From positions 6,436,039 to 6,500,038 of the forward strand of contig OZ025249.1 of NCBI GenBank assembly GCA_964019135.1: a stretch of 64,000 nucleotides of DNA. The letters run 5' to 3'. Each line of letters opens with the position of its first letter. The stretch's first letter is position 1. Below, in pieces: positions 13,388 to 25,900 of this stretch. A program made the position numbers and the translations under genes. Under the pieces are notes generated by a model, which saw only the letters and a program-made list of their open reading frames with translations, was not told where the DNA came from and ran no database searches. This DNA comes from Arenicola marina. Its lineage: Eukaryota; Annelida; Polychaeta; Arenicolidae.

Positions 13388-14003
13388 ACTCATCGAGATT
13401 AAGGGCAACATGAACGGAAAGGCATCTTTCGTGGATAAAAAGGTCACCCACGCAGTTAGATGACAAATTTGGGATCACTCGGTTTTAAATGTTTCTACAC
13501 AATCCACTCACAGTGATGCGAATCGCGAATCTCCTCTGGTTACAGGATGGATTCATAAGTAACTATTTATTTTGAGAGGCTTACGTTAAAAAGTTTTTTT
13601 GGGGCGATGAACACTGCCATTGGTTCAAACCCCCTACATTACGGCACTCAGGCACCTCCACGTTGCTATCCATCTGGTTGGCTATCTGTCTATCCATCTG
13701 GACCTCTGACCGACTCACTGAAAAACTTTACTTTTACTTTTAAGATATCGCCTTTGGTAACTTATGGTGGTAGTAGCCTATACTTTCATACGTTTTTGTG
13801 CATATGGTTAACCTGTAAATGTCCGATCATTCATCCTCGGGTCATTTTTCCGTCGCCATGGAAACATAAACTCTCAATGCGATGGCATTTCTTTGAAACA
13901 GAGCATACGTGGCAAACACCCTTAAACGATGAACCGCTCATGGGCATGTTGCAGGCTTTGGAACTTGGATGAAGTTGAAGAAAAGCTAAATTTATATCTT
14001 TTA
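13388..14003. other. Unannotated sequence
   Basis: A 121-codon plus-strand frame at 13607-13972 has no recognisable domain and I do not call it a gene. Nothing else is visible. Confidence 0.4.
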
Positions 14004-14420
14004 TAATGTTATAATGTTATGTCCGTCTCCGAAAGACGATGGATTTGCAGCTTTGTTTTGGTTTAAGTTGTACGATTTGTTTCGCGGCATTTGCGCTTAT
14101 GACTGAATAAGTGTATTTGTGACCGACAGAGCTTGCCGCAGTCGTCGCATCGGTGACATGTCGATCTTGGAGGTCTTGGTTTGTGCTCACTGGTAGGCGC
14201 CTAGACTGGCGTTTCGAGTCCAGTTTCTCAAACCAGAGCCCGTCGACGTCGTGGTGGCCCATCCCCTCACATACGACACGTTCCCATCCCTTGTTATGGG
14301 ATGTTCGTTCCTCACAAGAATCTGAATCGATGCCGAAAGCCTTCATGTCACGCTTGCAAACATCCTTAAACCTAAGCTTTGGCCATCTTTATCCAACACC
14401 TTGATTTTTGGCATATACCA
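14004..14420 (-). pseudogene. LINE (non-LTR retrotransposon) 3' end, frameshifted remnant
   Basis: On the minus strand, 14330-14378 encodes LRFKDVCKRDMKAFGI followed by a short acidic stretch. I recognise this as the conserved region after the reverse transcriptase domain of CR1/Jockey-type LINE proteins. About 170 bp further along, 14066-14160 encodes a zinc-knuckle-like tail beginning CHRCDDCGKLC and ending with His and Cys before a TAA stop at 14063-14065. The two parts are in different frames, so at least one frameshift separates them and the copy is dead. An ATTATAAC-type short repeat just past the stop (about 14004-14020) resembles a LINE 3' tail. Sequence up to about 14560 may belong to the same element but is too degraded to prove. 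Confidence 0.8.
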
Positions 14421-15268
14421 TATGGACCATGAATTTGACGTCCGTATAAACTTACGTCGATTTACAAGAGGAAGTGGTCGCAATAGGGGCAGCAAGGTAG
14501 TCAGAGCGTTGTTGTAGCACGTAGTGACTCTCGCATTACAGTGAGCGCCACATAACTCCATTGGTGCCTAATGGGGACCTTGTCGACATGGAAACCGCAA
14601 ATGCTAGACAGAGCACCTCCATTTCTGACATTATATCGTGTATCTCAGTGGTACCCTATATGTTGCTATAAAACCTGGCAACGATCGGAGTTAGGTAAAT
14701 GGAGTTAAAACGTTTCACAGAAATTTTTACAAAATCCGAAGACGGAGCGCGAAAATGATTGGTCCAATGTCAAATTTGAAAGAGTCGAAAAAGATATTGT
14801 GGATTTGAATACTACCACTAATCTCGTGTCTCTATCTCTACAATTAAGGGTGTCAGACCGGAGAATGTATTCTGAACAAATGACGTCATCGTGACCTTGA
14901 CCTTGGACCAACTTTGCCCGATAACTGACTTGCCCTTACGTTCCCCTATGGGAATCTATGTTCGACATGGAAGTCTAACAAAGTTACACCTTCCACAGTT
15001 ATCGTCCTTGTAGACAGAAACGCTCGTCTTTATAATAAGCGACCTGCATACGATAGTATGCCAACAGATTTCGTGGAAAGATATAGGCGAACGGTTCCCC
15101 AAAAAAAGCCTTATAACCGCGCTTATAAAGCCCACATTTTACTCAGAAGATGTTTTGTGGGCACCGACGGCTCGTTAGCGGACCGCTAGTAAGGGATAAG
15201 GAGCGCTGCAGGTAGTTACTCGGATGCTGTCCTCGGATTATCGCGTGCCATTCAATCGGCCTCGGAGA
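14421..15268. other. Unannotated sequence, possibly more degraded LINE
   Basis: The first 140 bp may be older sequence of the adjoining LINE fragment. The stretch near 14885-14910 contains gaccttgaccttggacca, a direct repeat of the kind common in dispersed animal repeats. No gene is supported. Confidence 0.35.
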
Positions 15269-15520
15269 GGCCGCCTCGATAGTTCAGTGGGCAAGAGTGT
15301 TCTGGTCACCTGAGAGCCTAACGGCACGTGGATCGGTGGTTCGCGAGCCACTGTGGCCATCTCTCTTTAGTCGAAGGAATAAAATTCCAGGTCTTTCTTC
15401 GCAAAGAGTAGAAGGTTACCCCCCGGGGCCATGGCTCCACTCTCCCTTCCTTCTTCCATTGACGCGATATGATCAAGAGTGGTTATAGCGGCCTGAATAT
15501 ACAACCAACTAACCGACTAA
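15269..15520 (+). mobile_element. tRNA-derived SINE, family 1, copy A (full-length layout)
   Basis: The 5' head looks like a tRNA gene: a box A-like tagttcagtgggcaag near 15280 and a box B-like ggttcgcgagcc near 15338. The spacing is too long for a functional tRNA and the box B has changed bases. A body follows, including gtctttcttcgcaaagagta and ccatggctccactctccctt, then a CAACCAACTAACC-type tail ending near 15520. The same body occurs in reverse at 30700-30906 and 44469-44682, which defines the family. Such elements are copied by the machinery of a partner LINE; the partner is not identified here. I see no clear target-site duplication. Confidence 0.85.
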
Positions 15521-18310
15521 TCATCCTCGGACCTATCAAGGTACTTATGTCAATGCCTTCGTGAAGCAAACGTGTTTAACAGAAGTATACGGAAAGAATA
15601 TTTCAACGTGACGCGACCACATTGGTGACACAAGGGCATCTGTCCACATGAGACCAGTGTTCGCACGAATGGACAAACCTGTAAACGTGTCCAAACGGTA
15701 AGATTCATGGTAAAATGCTAAAGCTGACATTTTACCTTTTACAAGAGCTATGACAGATATAGTTGAAGTCCTCACACAATGAGATGTTGATCGCTGTTCA
15801 CATTCCTGAAAAGTCTTAGGCATCTAATGGCAACCATTATAAGTGGCTATGATGAAGATCATTGTCATATCCAGGTGGATCGGGGGACAGAATCAGGGAT
15901 CTGTTTGGCGTTACATAGCTTGAAGATGGGAGTCTTCAGGACCGGGATATGGTAGGCATTATCCACACAACCTTGACATGTAAAACAATTACTCAGTGAA
16001 AAGATTAAACCGGCTTTCCATATCGAACAAAGTGTGACATACCCGGGATATTAGCTTGGGATAGTTTCTTGATTAATTACACCATATATCTGGCCAATAG
16101 TAAAGCAATGTTCTCCTAGGCTAACAGTAATCGGTCGGTCTGACGGATAAAGTATTCCATGTAAGCCACATAAATAGTTATATACCTGACTTTGAGTACC
16201 ACACGCACAGAAATACCCAATGTATCCTTTCCTCGATTGCCCTGTTAAAGACATATTAGCAGAATAAACGTGCATTCACATTCAGACAGGCAGTTTTGAT
16301 GCTTCCCAGAATGTTAGTATTTTGGGAGAATGCGGGAAACAGACCGGGAGCTTCCCTTGGTCAGTTCATAAACAGACCCAACAGCGGATCATCAGGTCAA
16401 CAACCCATACGCTTCGCCCACTTGGGCGGGTCTAGCCCAGCACACTGGACAATAGCCGAAGGCGCGACTTATGAGGCCACACAGTTGCGCTATCAGCAAA
16501 TAGGCAATAGAAATATGGCGAGACCTCCTCGACGGGGCAATTAGGAACAACCAGATTGATCCCCGCTGACAACAGACACAGCAAAGTGGCTTTTCGCTAA
16601 TACTGCTTGCAGTAGTAACGCAGTTGGATTCGTACCATTGTTAATCATGGGGAAGACACGGGCGTGGATTCTTCCTGACATCCCCAACGGGGCTTGGAAG
16701 TGGGAGTGGTCACATCCCTGGGTGATTCATTACCTGGAATCACACAGGGTAATTAATCCACATCCGTGTCCAGAGGCATTGCAAGGAGAGCTCATACACT
16801 CACTCTTCAGTGTACAGCCTTGCCTCGGGGCACTGACTATGCACTGACCCATTAATCCCTGGGGAGGGCTTGTCTTGCTTCACATATACGGTCGAGGGTC
16901 TGGACGTACAAATTGGTACAGTCTCCTGTGCTATGGCGTACCGAAGGTCATATCCGTGTCCCATGGCAACCGGACGTGAAGGATAAGATAAAATAAAATA
17001 AGATAATTTTTATACAGTGTCGGTATGTAAAAGTAAAAAAAACAAAACATTTGAACAAGTGCTATTGACCGATAATGATAAAATGACACGAGTTGATGAG
17101 ATGTGTGTACTTATGATAATGATAATATAATGACCATGGCACCATCTCATGCCCGTTCTGTTTCTCAACTCTGTGTATGCTGATCTAACATCATTAAAAC
17201 ATATATCAATGCACGCTCCTGTATCTTTTAAATCTAACGCATATTTTTCATATTACAAAAAGGCTACACAACGGGAAAATAATCAAAATGTGAAAGAATG
17301 AAAGTATGAAAAAAAATTAAAATATAAGTTTGCTATCAACATCCATTGATAATCCATTGATCAAGGAGGTATCCACAAGAGCAAAATTGTGGAGAATGAC
17401 CAACCAATGCCTATATCTGTGCTGTAGGTGACACGTTATACACGTGGCAAAGCTCATTTAACCTAACACATGTACATCCGAGGTTTCATTTCGAATATCA
17501 TCATGGTGGTTGTGTAAGGTTTCGTTGCTTGTCTAAAACTCGTACCTTGCGGCGACGACTTCCACTCCCGACCTGTCTGATATTACACACCCTGCTTCGA
17601 GACGTTTGCGGATGTCCACCAAGACAGCCTACCATCGACCACTTCCGGTCTGGGTAAACATTGCTTTAATGTCACGGGGCGGTTGTTTGTGAAGCCGACA
17701 GCTGACACACAATGGTATTGGGAATTATGATTTTGTGTGGCAAACACATATAAGTTGTCTTGTAGGTCATATATATGGCGGATGTCTCAGACGAAATGTG
17801 CTTCACCAACAGCCAATTAACAGCCCCGACATTGCGCTATGTTTACATTGAACCTTACTTTAATAAGTAGCATTTTATGTTGTGAGATTGGTGGGCTTAA
17901 TTCGATTTGTGGAATCGTAGAAAAGTACCTGTACAATAAAACGGTCACCATCAAACGACCTTGACCCTGAACCATGTAACACACCATGGACTTTTACTAG
18001 CGTTAAACCCAGCCAATCATTCACGGATCGAAATGTTATGTTTTTTTTCATCGGTTTTGATTATATAAGAAGCATGTTGGTGTCGGGTTGACAACCTCGT
18101 CCGTGTTGCGACTGTAGCTAATGTTGCAGAGTGTCCGGCCAACTCCTCTGACTACGAGCGGAATTGATACGGTATGCCCGCTATTGCACCTTTAGAGTGA
18201 GTAGCTTTATATGATGGCGCGCACAGAGCTGCACCAATATCGCACGATGCAGGTGATCATAACGCGCCCCATCCTAAAGCCGTGCTGATCACCCTCACCC
18301 GACAAGTAGG
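15521..18310. other. Unannotated sequence
   Basis: 2.8 kb with no recognised gene or repeat. Short open frames (for example 16051-16275 minus and 16296-16544 plus) have no family motifs. The region 16980-17340 is AT-rich. Exons of an unknown gene could be missed. Confidence 0.4.
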
Positions 18311-18692
18311 GTAATCTGGCCGTGCCCCGGTTGGGACGCTCGATAATCTGGCCGTGCCCCGGTTGTGACGCTCGATAATCTGGCCGTGCCCCGGTTGTGA
18401 CGCTCGATAATCTGGCCGTGCCCCGGTTGTGACACTCGATAATCTGGCCGTGCCCCGGTTGTGACGCTCGATAATCTGGCCGTGCCCCGGTTGTGACGCT
18501 CGATAATCTGGCCGTGCCCCGGTTGTGACGCTCGATAATATGGCCGTGCCCCGGTTGTGACGCTCGATATTCTGGCCGTGCCCCGGTTGTGACGCTCGAT
18601 AATCTGGCCGTGCCCCGGTTGTGACGCTCGATAATTTGGCCGTGCCCCAGTTGTGACGCTCGATAATCTGGCCGTGCTCCGGTTGTGAAGCT
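18311..18692. repeat. Minisatellite, 32-bp unit, 12 copies
   Basis: The block taatctggccgtgccccggt recurs every 32 bp from 18312, followed by tgtgacgctcga. Copies are nearly identical; the first and last two carry most changes. Minus-strand open frames cross it because three units make 96 bp. They are not supported as coding. Confidence 0.95.
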
Positions 18693-19565
18693 CAAAAAAC
18701 ACATTCTCAAGAAAACGTGTTGTGTTTTAGGCGAAAACTGGTCACTTCACATATTCGATTTAAACATAAATGTTCTGACGCGAACAATTCACGTTTTCGG
18801 TGTAACTTGAATCTTTTCATTTGAACCAGAAGGTTAACACGTAACGTAATCGATTTCAAAATGAATCTTCTCGTGTGAACACGAACGTTACCACACATGC
18901 CCCTCGTGTCAACAACTTGGTCGATTCACCTTAATTATTCTTTCCCGGTGAACATGTTGATCGTTTTTCTGTGGACGTATGTACCTCTTGTAATGATGTG
19001 GATCACCTTACGTCAACACTCGTCTACACTGGCCGAATGCTGGAGTCCCTCCACCAGTCCAACACAGTCAGGAACCGCACGATCAGTCGCCTCATTGCAA
19101 TGCTGTGCGGGGTTCCCTGCAGGGGGTCCACGGCCATATGATATCGACCACATCTGTACCCAGTTATCCCACTGCACTCACAGTGGGGGGAAACCCGATC
19201 GCTCGTGGCTGCTGCACCCAGTGCTCACTAGAAAGTACCATAAAGGCACAAAACAAAAAAAGTCTTTTTCAGGATGGATCCATAAGACGACACTTAGTAC
19301 GATGCGATGGGTGAAAGACTATCACGGGGCATTAACGTTCGAAGGAGCAGTTTACGCATTGGGTTGACCTACCTGTAGTCTCCATAGTCCAGCCTGTAAC
19401 TAGCACAACACGTCAGGCGTACACATCCGGGTCCCGAAATGACTTCATTTAAAACGTCGATGGGTGTGAACAGTGCTTTAGAGAGGGTAACGGTGCAGTG
19501 GCGAGGAATTCGCCTCGACACCATGGCATGGTCATCAGGAGCAAACCGTGGCAAGGTGGAGCGTA
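18693..19565. other. Unannotated sequence between two arrays
   Basis: From about 18700 to 19000 the sequence has a loose recurrence of words such as cgtgt, cgaac and ttcac at 20-30 bp spacing. This may be a very degraded tandem repeat. A 156-codon plus-strand frame (18897-19367) has no recognised domain. Confidence 0.35.
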
Positions 19566-21379
19566 TGGTGTGACATGCACTGGTGTGGCTACGGCTTAAG
19601 GTGTGACATGCACTGGTGTGGCTACGGCTTAAGGTGTGACAGGCACTGGTGTGGCTACGGCTTAAGGTGTGACATGCACTGGTGTGGCTACGGCTTAAGG
19701 TGTGACATGCACTGGTGTGGCTACGACTTAAGGTGTGACATGCACTGGTGTGGCTACGGCCTAACGTGTGACATGCACTGGTGTGGCTACGGCTTAAGGT
19801 GTGACATGCACTGGTGTGGCTACGGCTTAAGGTGTGACAGGCACTGGTGTGGCTACGGCTTAAGGTGTGACAGGCACTGGTGTGGCTACGGCTTAAGGTG
19901 TGACATGCACTGGTGTGGCTACGACTTAAGGTGTGACATGCACTGGTGTGGCTACGGCCTAACGTGTGACATGCACTGGTGTGGCTACGGCTTAAGGTGT
20001 GACATGCACTGGTGTGGCTACGGCTTAAGGTGTGACATGCACTGGTGTGGCTACGGCTTAAGGTGTGACATGCACTGGTGTGGCTACGGCTTAAGGTGTG
20101 ACATGCACTGGTGTGGCTACGGCTTAAGGTGTGACATGCACTGGTGTGGCTACGGCTTAAGGTGTGACAGGCACTGGTGTGGCTACGGCTTAAGGTGTGA
20201 CATGCACTGGTGTGGCTACGGCTTAAGGTGTGACAGGCACTGGTGTGGCTACGGCTTAAGGTGTGACATGCACTGGTGTGGCTACGGCTTAAGGTGTGAC
20301 AGGCACTGGTGTGGCTACAGCTTAAGGTGTGACATGCACTGGTGTGGCTACGGCCTAACGTGTGACATGCACTGGTGTGGCTACGGCTTAAGGTGTGACA
20401 GGCACTGGTGTGGCTACGGCTTAACGTGTGACAGGCACTGGTGTGGCTACGGCTTTTTGTGTGACAGGCACTGGTGTGGCTACGGCTTAAGGTGTGACAT
20501 GCACTGGTGTGGCTACGGCTTAAGGTGTGACATGCACTGGTGTGGCTACGGCTTAAGGTGTGACATGCACTGGTGTGGCTACGGCTTAACGTGTGACAGG
20601 CACTGGTGTGGCTACGGCTTATTGTGTGACAGGCACTGGTGTGGCTACGGCTTAAGGTGTGACAGGCACTGGTGTGGCTACGGCTTAAGGTGTGACATGC
20701 ACTGGTGTGGCTACGGCTTAAGGTGTGACAGGCACTGGTGTGGCTACGGCTTAAGGTGTGACATGCACTGGTGTGGCTACGGCTTAAGGTGTGACATGCA
20801 CTGGTGTGGCTACGGCTTAAGGTGTGACATGCACTGGTGTGGCTACGGCTTAAGGTGTGACATGCACTGGTGTGGCTACGGCTTAAGGTGTGACAGGCAC
20901 TGGTGTGGCTACGGCTTAAGGTGTGACAGGCACTGGTGTGGCTACGGCTTAAGGTGTGACATGCACTGGTGTGGCTACGGCTTAAGGTGTGACATGCACT
21001 GGTGTGGCTACGGCTTAAGGTGTGACATGCACTGGTGTGGCTACGGCTTAAGGTGTGACATGCACTGGTGTGGCTACGGCTTAAGGTGTGACATGCACTG
21101 GTGTGGCTACGGCTTAAGGTGTGACATGCACTGGTGTGGCTACGGCCTATCGTGTGACATGCACTGGTGTGGCTACGGCTTAAGGTGTGACATGCACTGG
21201 TGTGGCTACGGCTTAAGGTGTGACAGGCACTGGTGTGGCTACGGCTTAAGGTGTGAAATGCACTGGTGTGGCTACGGCTTAAGGTGTGACAGGCACTGGT
21301 GTGGCTACGGCTTAAGGTGTGACAGGCACTGGGGTGGCTACGGCTTAACGTGTGACAGGCATTGGTGTGTCTACGGCTT
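19566..21379. repeat. Minisatellite, 33-bp unit, about 55 copies (1.8 kb)
   Basis: The unit contains ggtgtgacatgcactggtgt followed by ggctacggctta. The main variant is caggcac for catgcac, and a rarer one is cctaacg for cttaagg. A six-unit string starting with a cgactta unit occurs at about 19730 and again at about 19920, showing local block duplication. Because 33 is divisible by three, open frames run on both strands with 11-residue repeats (GYGLRCDMHWC on plus, SRSHTSACHTL on minus). No intron signals, start context or non-repeat domain support a protein. Confidence 0.97.
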
Positions 21380-22911
21380 GCCACTGCGAGCCACGGGTGG
21401 CAGGCATAAGCTTGGCTCCGCATTTTTCACGTTATTCCTGCTGTGAAAACACCGTACCTTCAACGCGTTGTAACCGCGTGCAACATTCTCACGGCCTTAA
21501 ATACTGCCTTTGTGCCACGAAACTAGGTTTCATGCCGTGAAACACGCCACTCGAATTAATACAGTTCCTACTGTGCGATGCTGCTGGTCGCGTATCCTTC
21601 AAAACGGTACCTTTGTTTTCACGTTGTAACTCCGGAGTATCTACGGAATCGCTTTTTTAACGGTCGAGCTACGCAGATTTCACGTGAAATCTCCGGAGTT
21701 TTCACGGACCCGAGAATTTCATGCAACAACGACATGCAAACAAGTTTATCAACAAAGCCATCCGCCTTCAATAGCCACGCATCGGAAAGGCTCCGAAACC
21801 TGAATACACGGGCTGCCAAACGGGGGGCGGGACGTAATTGGTTTTCAATAAAGGGAGAGAAGTTGCGTCACTGCTGGTTCAACAAGGATTGGGAAGGGCA
21901 ATTCTGGCCACTCTGGGGTGGGTGGGGAGATATTACTGCGTCAACATTAAGTGAGGGGTACTACGGCGGGAGGGGGTGGGGGCCGGTAAGGAGCTACCAC
22001 TAATCAAGTCTTAGGACAATATTTCTGACACGAACAATATTAGTGGAACACCAATCCCTGTCGCTTATTTACTGTAACATGCGATGTCTGTCTGTTTACC
22101 CCAAGCCGGCCCCAATGGCTGCGGTCAGTGAACTTGTGTGGGATTACTTTCTGGGAGTGGCATCGGCTGCCGCTCCAGCCACGCCACGTCGCATGATACC
22201 GGCCACAAGACAATCACATTAAACGCTGCATGCCCAGTCGCCACGGAGTCTGGTCTGTGGGCTAAGCACCCCGTACCCCCAGCCCCCTCCTCCCTTCAAA
22301 TTAAATCATAATTGCGTTGCGACACATCCAAGCAGAAACTTAGCTACGGTACAAACGGAGAAACAATGACCATTGTGTGGATATTGTTAGACAAACAGTC
22401 AGAGTGACGGAGTATCGGTGGGTCCTTTATGTTTACCAAGGGAGCCAGGTAAACAGCTCGCTTAATGACAAGGGAGACACGTGACAAGGCCCCACGGACA
22501 CGGACGTGCGGTGTGCGGAGTGTCGACCTGTGAATGGTGCGGCCTGACGGGAATACGACAATCACTGGTTAGTATAGTGGCGAGGTGTGGAACGATATAG
22601 GGCTTCTCTGACATCCTTAATGTTAACCTGTTGCCATCGCTTTTGGTTCGAACACAACCTGCAGGGGGGGTCGAGGGTGGGCGGGGGAGCGGGGGGGGGG
22701 AGGGGTTAGGGGGGTTACAACACCCCCCTTGAGAATGTGAACATACACTGCAAAAGTCGGGTTCTCCGTGCACCGCCCCCTCCCCCGCCCCACGCGGCAA
22801 GTTTTCAGACAGCAGAGTGCAGTTACATACGGTGCCCGGTTTAGGACATCGCGAAAATATATAAAAATAAACTCGTTCCTAACTTTGTCGCGCCACAAGT
22901 TCATTTTTCAA
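21380..22911. other. Unannotated sequence between two large arrays
   Basis: No gene recognised. 21420-21720 has scattered palindromic words such as cacgtgaa and ctccggag that may be decayed repeats. 22650-22720 is G-rich. Confidence 0.4.
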
Positions 22912-25900
22912 GCTGTCTGTGGGGGGCTCGCCGTGAGTCGATGGCTGTCTGTGGGGGGCTCGCCGTGAGTCGATGGCTGTCTGTGGGGGGCTCGCCGTGA
23001 GTCGATGGCTGTCTGTGGGGGGCTCGCCGTGAGTCGATGGCTGTCTGTGGGGGGCTCGCCGTGAGTCGATGGCTGTCTGTGGGGGGCTCGCCGTGAGTCG
23101 ATGGCTGTCTGTGGGGGGCTCGCCGTGAGTCGATGGCTGTCTGTGGGGGGCTCGCCGTGAGTCGATGGCTGTCTGTGGGGGGCTCGCCGTGAGTCGATGG
23201 CTGTCTGTGGGGGGCTCGCCGTGAGTCGATGGCTGTCTGTGGGGGGCTCGCCTTGAGTCGATGGCTGTCTGTGGGGGGCTCGCCGTGAGTCGATGGCTGT
23301 CTGTGGGGGGCTCGCCGTGAGCCGATGGCTGTCTGTGGGGGGCTCGCCGTGAGTCGATGGCTGTCTGTGGGGGGCTCGCCGTGAGTCGATGGCTGTCTGT
23401 GGGGGGCTCGCCGTGAGTCGATGGCTGTCTGTGGGGGGCTCGCCGTGAGTCGATGGCTGTCTGTGGGGGGCTCGCCGTGAGTCGATGGCTGTCTGTGGGG
23501 GGCTCGCCGTGAGTCGATGGCTGTCTGTGGGGGGCTCGCCGTGAGTCGATGGCTGTCTGTGGGGGGCTCGCCGTGAGTCGATGGCTGTCTGTGGGGGGCT
23601 CGCCGTGAGTCGATGGCTGTCTGTGGGGGGCTCGCCGTGAGTCGATGGCTGTCTGTGGGGGGCTCGCCGTGAGTCGATGGCTGTCTGTGGGGGGCTCGCC
23701 GTGAGTCGATGGCTGTCTGTGGGGGGCTCGCCGTGAGTCGATGGCTGTCTGTGGGGGGCTCGCCGTGAGTCGATGGCTGTCTGTGGGGGGCTCGCCGTGA
23801 GTCGATGGCTGTCTGTGGGGGGCTCGCCGTGAGTCGATGGCTGTCTGTGGGGGGCTCGCCGTGAGTCGATGGCTGTCTGTGGAGGGCTCGCTGTGAGTCG
23901 ATGGATGTCTGTGGGGGGCTCGCCGTGAGTCGATGGCTGTCTGTGGGGGGCTCGCCGTGAGTCGATGGCTGTCTGTGGGGGGCTCGCCGTGAGTCGATGG
24001 CTGTCTGTGGGGGGCTCGCCGTGAGTCGATGGCTGTCTGTGGGGGGCTCGCCGTGAGTCGATGGCTGTCTGTGGGGGGCTCGCCGTGAGTCGATGGCTGT
24101 CTGTGGGGGGCTCGCCGTGAGTCGATGGCTGTCTGTGGGGGGCTCGCCGTGAGGCGATGGCTGTCTGTGGGGGGCTCGTCGTGAGTCGATGGCTGTCTGT
24201 GGGGGGCTCGCCCTGAGTCGATGGCTGTCTGTAGGGGGCTCGCCGTGAGTCGATGGCTGTCTGTGGGGGGCTCGCTGTGAGTCGATGGCTGTCTGTGGGG
24301 GGCTCGCTGTGAGTCGATGGCTGTCTGTGCGGGGCTCCCCGTGAGTCGATGGCTGTCTGTGGGGGGCTCGCCGTGAGTCGATGGCTGTCTGTGGGGGGCT
24401 CGCCGTGAGTCGATGGCTGTCTGTGGGGGGCTCGCCGTGAGTCGATGGCTGTCTGTGGGGGGCTCGCCGTGAGTCGATGGCTGTCTGTGGGGGGCTCGCC
24501 GTGAGGCGATGGCTGTCTGTGGGGGGCTCGTCGTGAGTCGATGGCTGTCTGTGGGGGGCTCGTCGTGAGTCGACGGCTGTCTGTGGGGGGCTCGCCGTGA
24601 GGCGATGGCTGTCTGTGGGGGGCTCGCTGTGAGTCGATGGATGTCTGTGGGGGGCTCGCCGTGAGTCGATGGCTGTCTGTGGGGGGCTCGCCGTGAGTCG
24701 ATGGCTGTCTGTGGGGGGCTCGCTGTGAGTCGATGGTTGTCTGTGGGGGGCTCGCTGTGAGTCGATGGCTGTCTGTGGGGGGCTCGCTGTGAGTCGATGG
24801 CTGTCTGTGGGGGGCTCGCTGTGAGTCGATGGCTGTCTGTGGGGGGCTCGCTGTGAGTCGATGGCTGTCTGTGGGGGGCTCGCCGTGAGTCGATGGCTGT
24901 CTGTGGGGGGCTCGCTGTGAGTCGATGGCTGTCTGTGGGGGGCTCGCCGTGAGTCGATGGCTGTCTGTGGGGGGCTCGCTGTGAGTTGATGGCTGTCTGT
25001 GGGGGCTCGCCGTGAGTCGATGGCTGTCTGTGGGGGGCTCGCTGTGAGTTGATGGCTGTCTGTGGGGGGCTCGCCTTGAGTCGATGGCTGTCTGTGGGGG
25101 GCTCGCCGTGAGTCGATGGCTGTCTGTGGGGGGCTCGCCGTGAGTCGATGGCTGTCTGTGGGGGGCTCGCCGTGAGTCGATGGCTGTCTGTGGGGGGCTC
25201 GCCGTGAGTCGATGGCTGTCTGTGGGGCGCTCTCCGTGAGTCGATGGCTGTCTGTGGGGGGCTCGCTGTGAGTCGATGGCTGTCTGTGGGGGGCTCGCCG
25301 TGAGTCGATGGCTGTCTGTGGGGGCTCGCCGTGAGTCGATGGCTGTCTGTGGGGGGCTCGCCGTGAGTCGATGGCTGTCTGTGGGGGGCTCTCCGTGAGT
25401 CGATGGCTGTCTGTGGGGGGCTCGCTGTGAGTCGATGGCTGTCTGTGGGGGGCTCGCCGTGAGTCGATGGCTGTCTGTGGGGGCTCTCCGTGAGTCGATG
25501 GCTGTCTGTGGGGGGCTCGCTGTGAGTCGATGGCTGTCTGTGGGGGTCTCGCCGTGAGTCGATGGCTGTCTGTGGGGGGCTCGCCGTGAGTCGATGGCTG
25601 TCTGTGGGGGGCTCGCCGTGAGTCGATGGCTGTCTGTGGGGGGCTCGCCGTGAGTCGATGGCTGTCTGTGGGGGGCTCGCCTTGAGTCGATGGCTGTCTG
25701 TGGGGGGCTCGCCGTGCGTCGATGGCTGTCTGTGGGGGGCTCGCCGTGAGTCGGTGGCTGTCTGTGGGGGGCTCGCTGTGAGTCGATGGCTGTCTGTGGG
25801 GGGCTCGCTGTGAGTCGATAGATGTCTGTGGGGGGCTCGCCGTGAGTCGATAGATGTCTGTGGGGGGCTCGCCGTGAGTCGATGGATGTCTGTGGGGGGC

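Noticed and set aside
19369..21446. Repeat proteins of 684 and 632 codons on opposite strands of the 33-bp array
   Set aside because: Both strands being open is expected for a 33-bp unit. Cys/His richness looks like a metal-binding motif but arises from the repeat.
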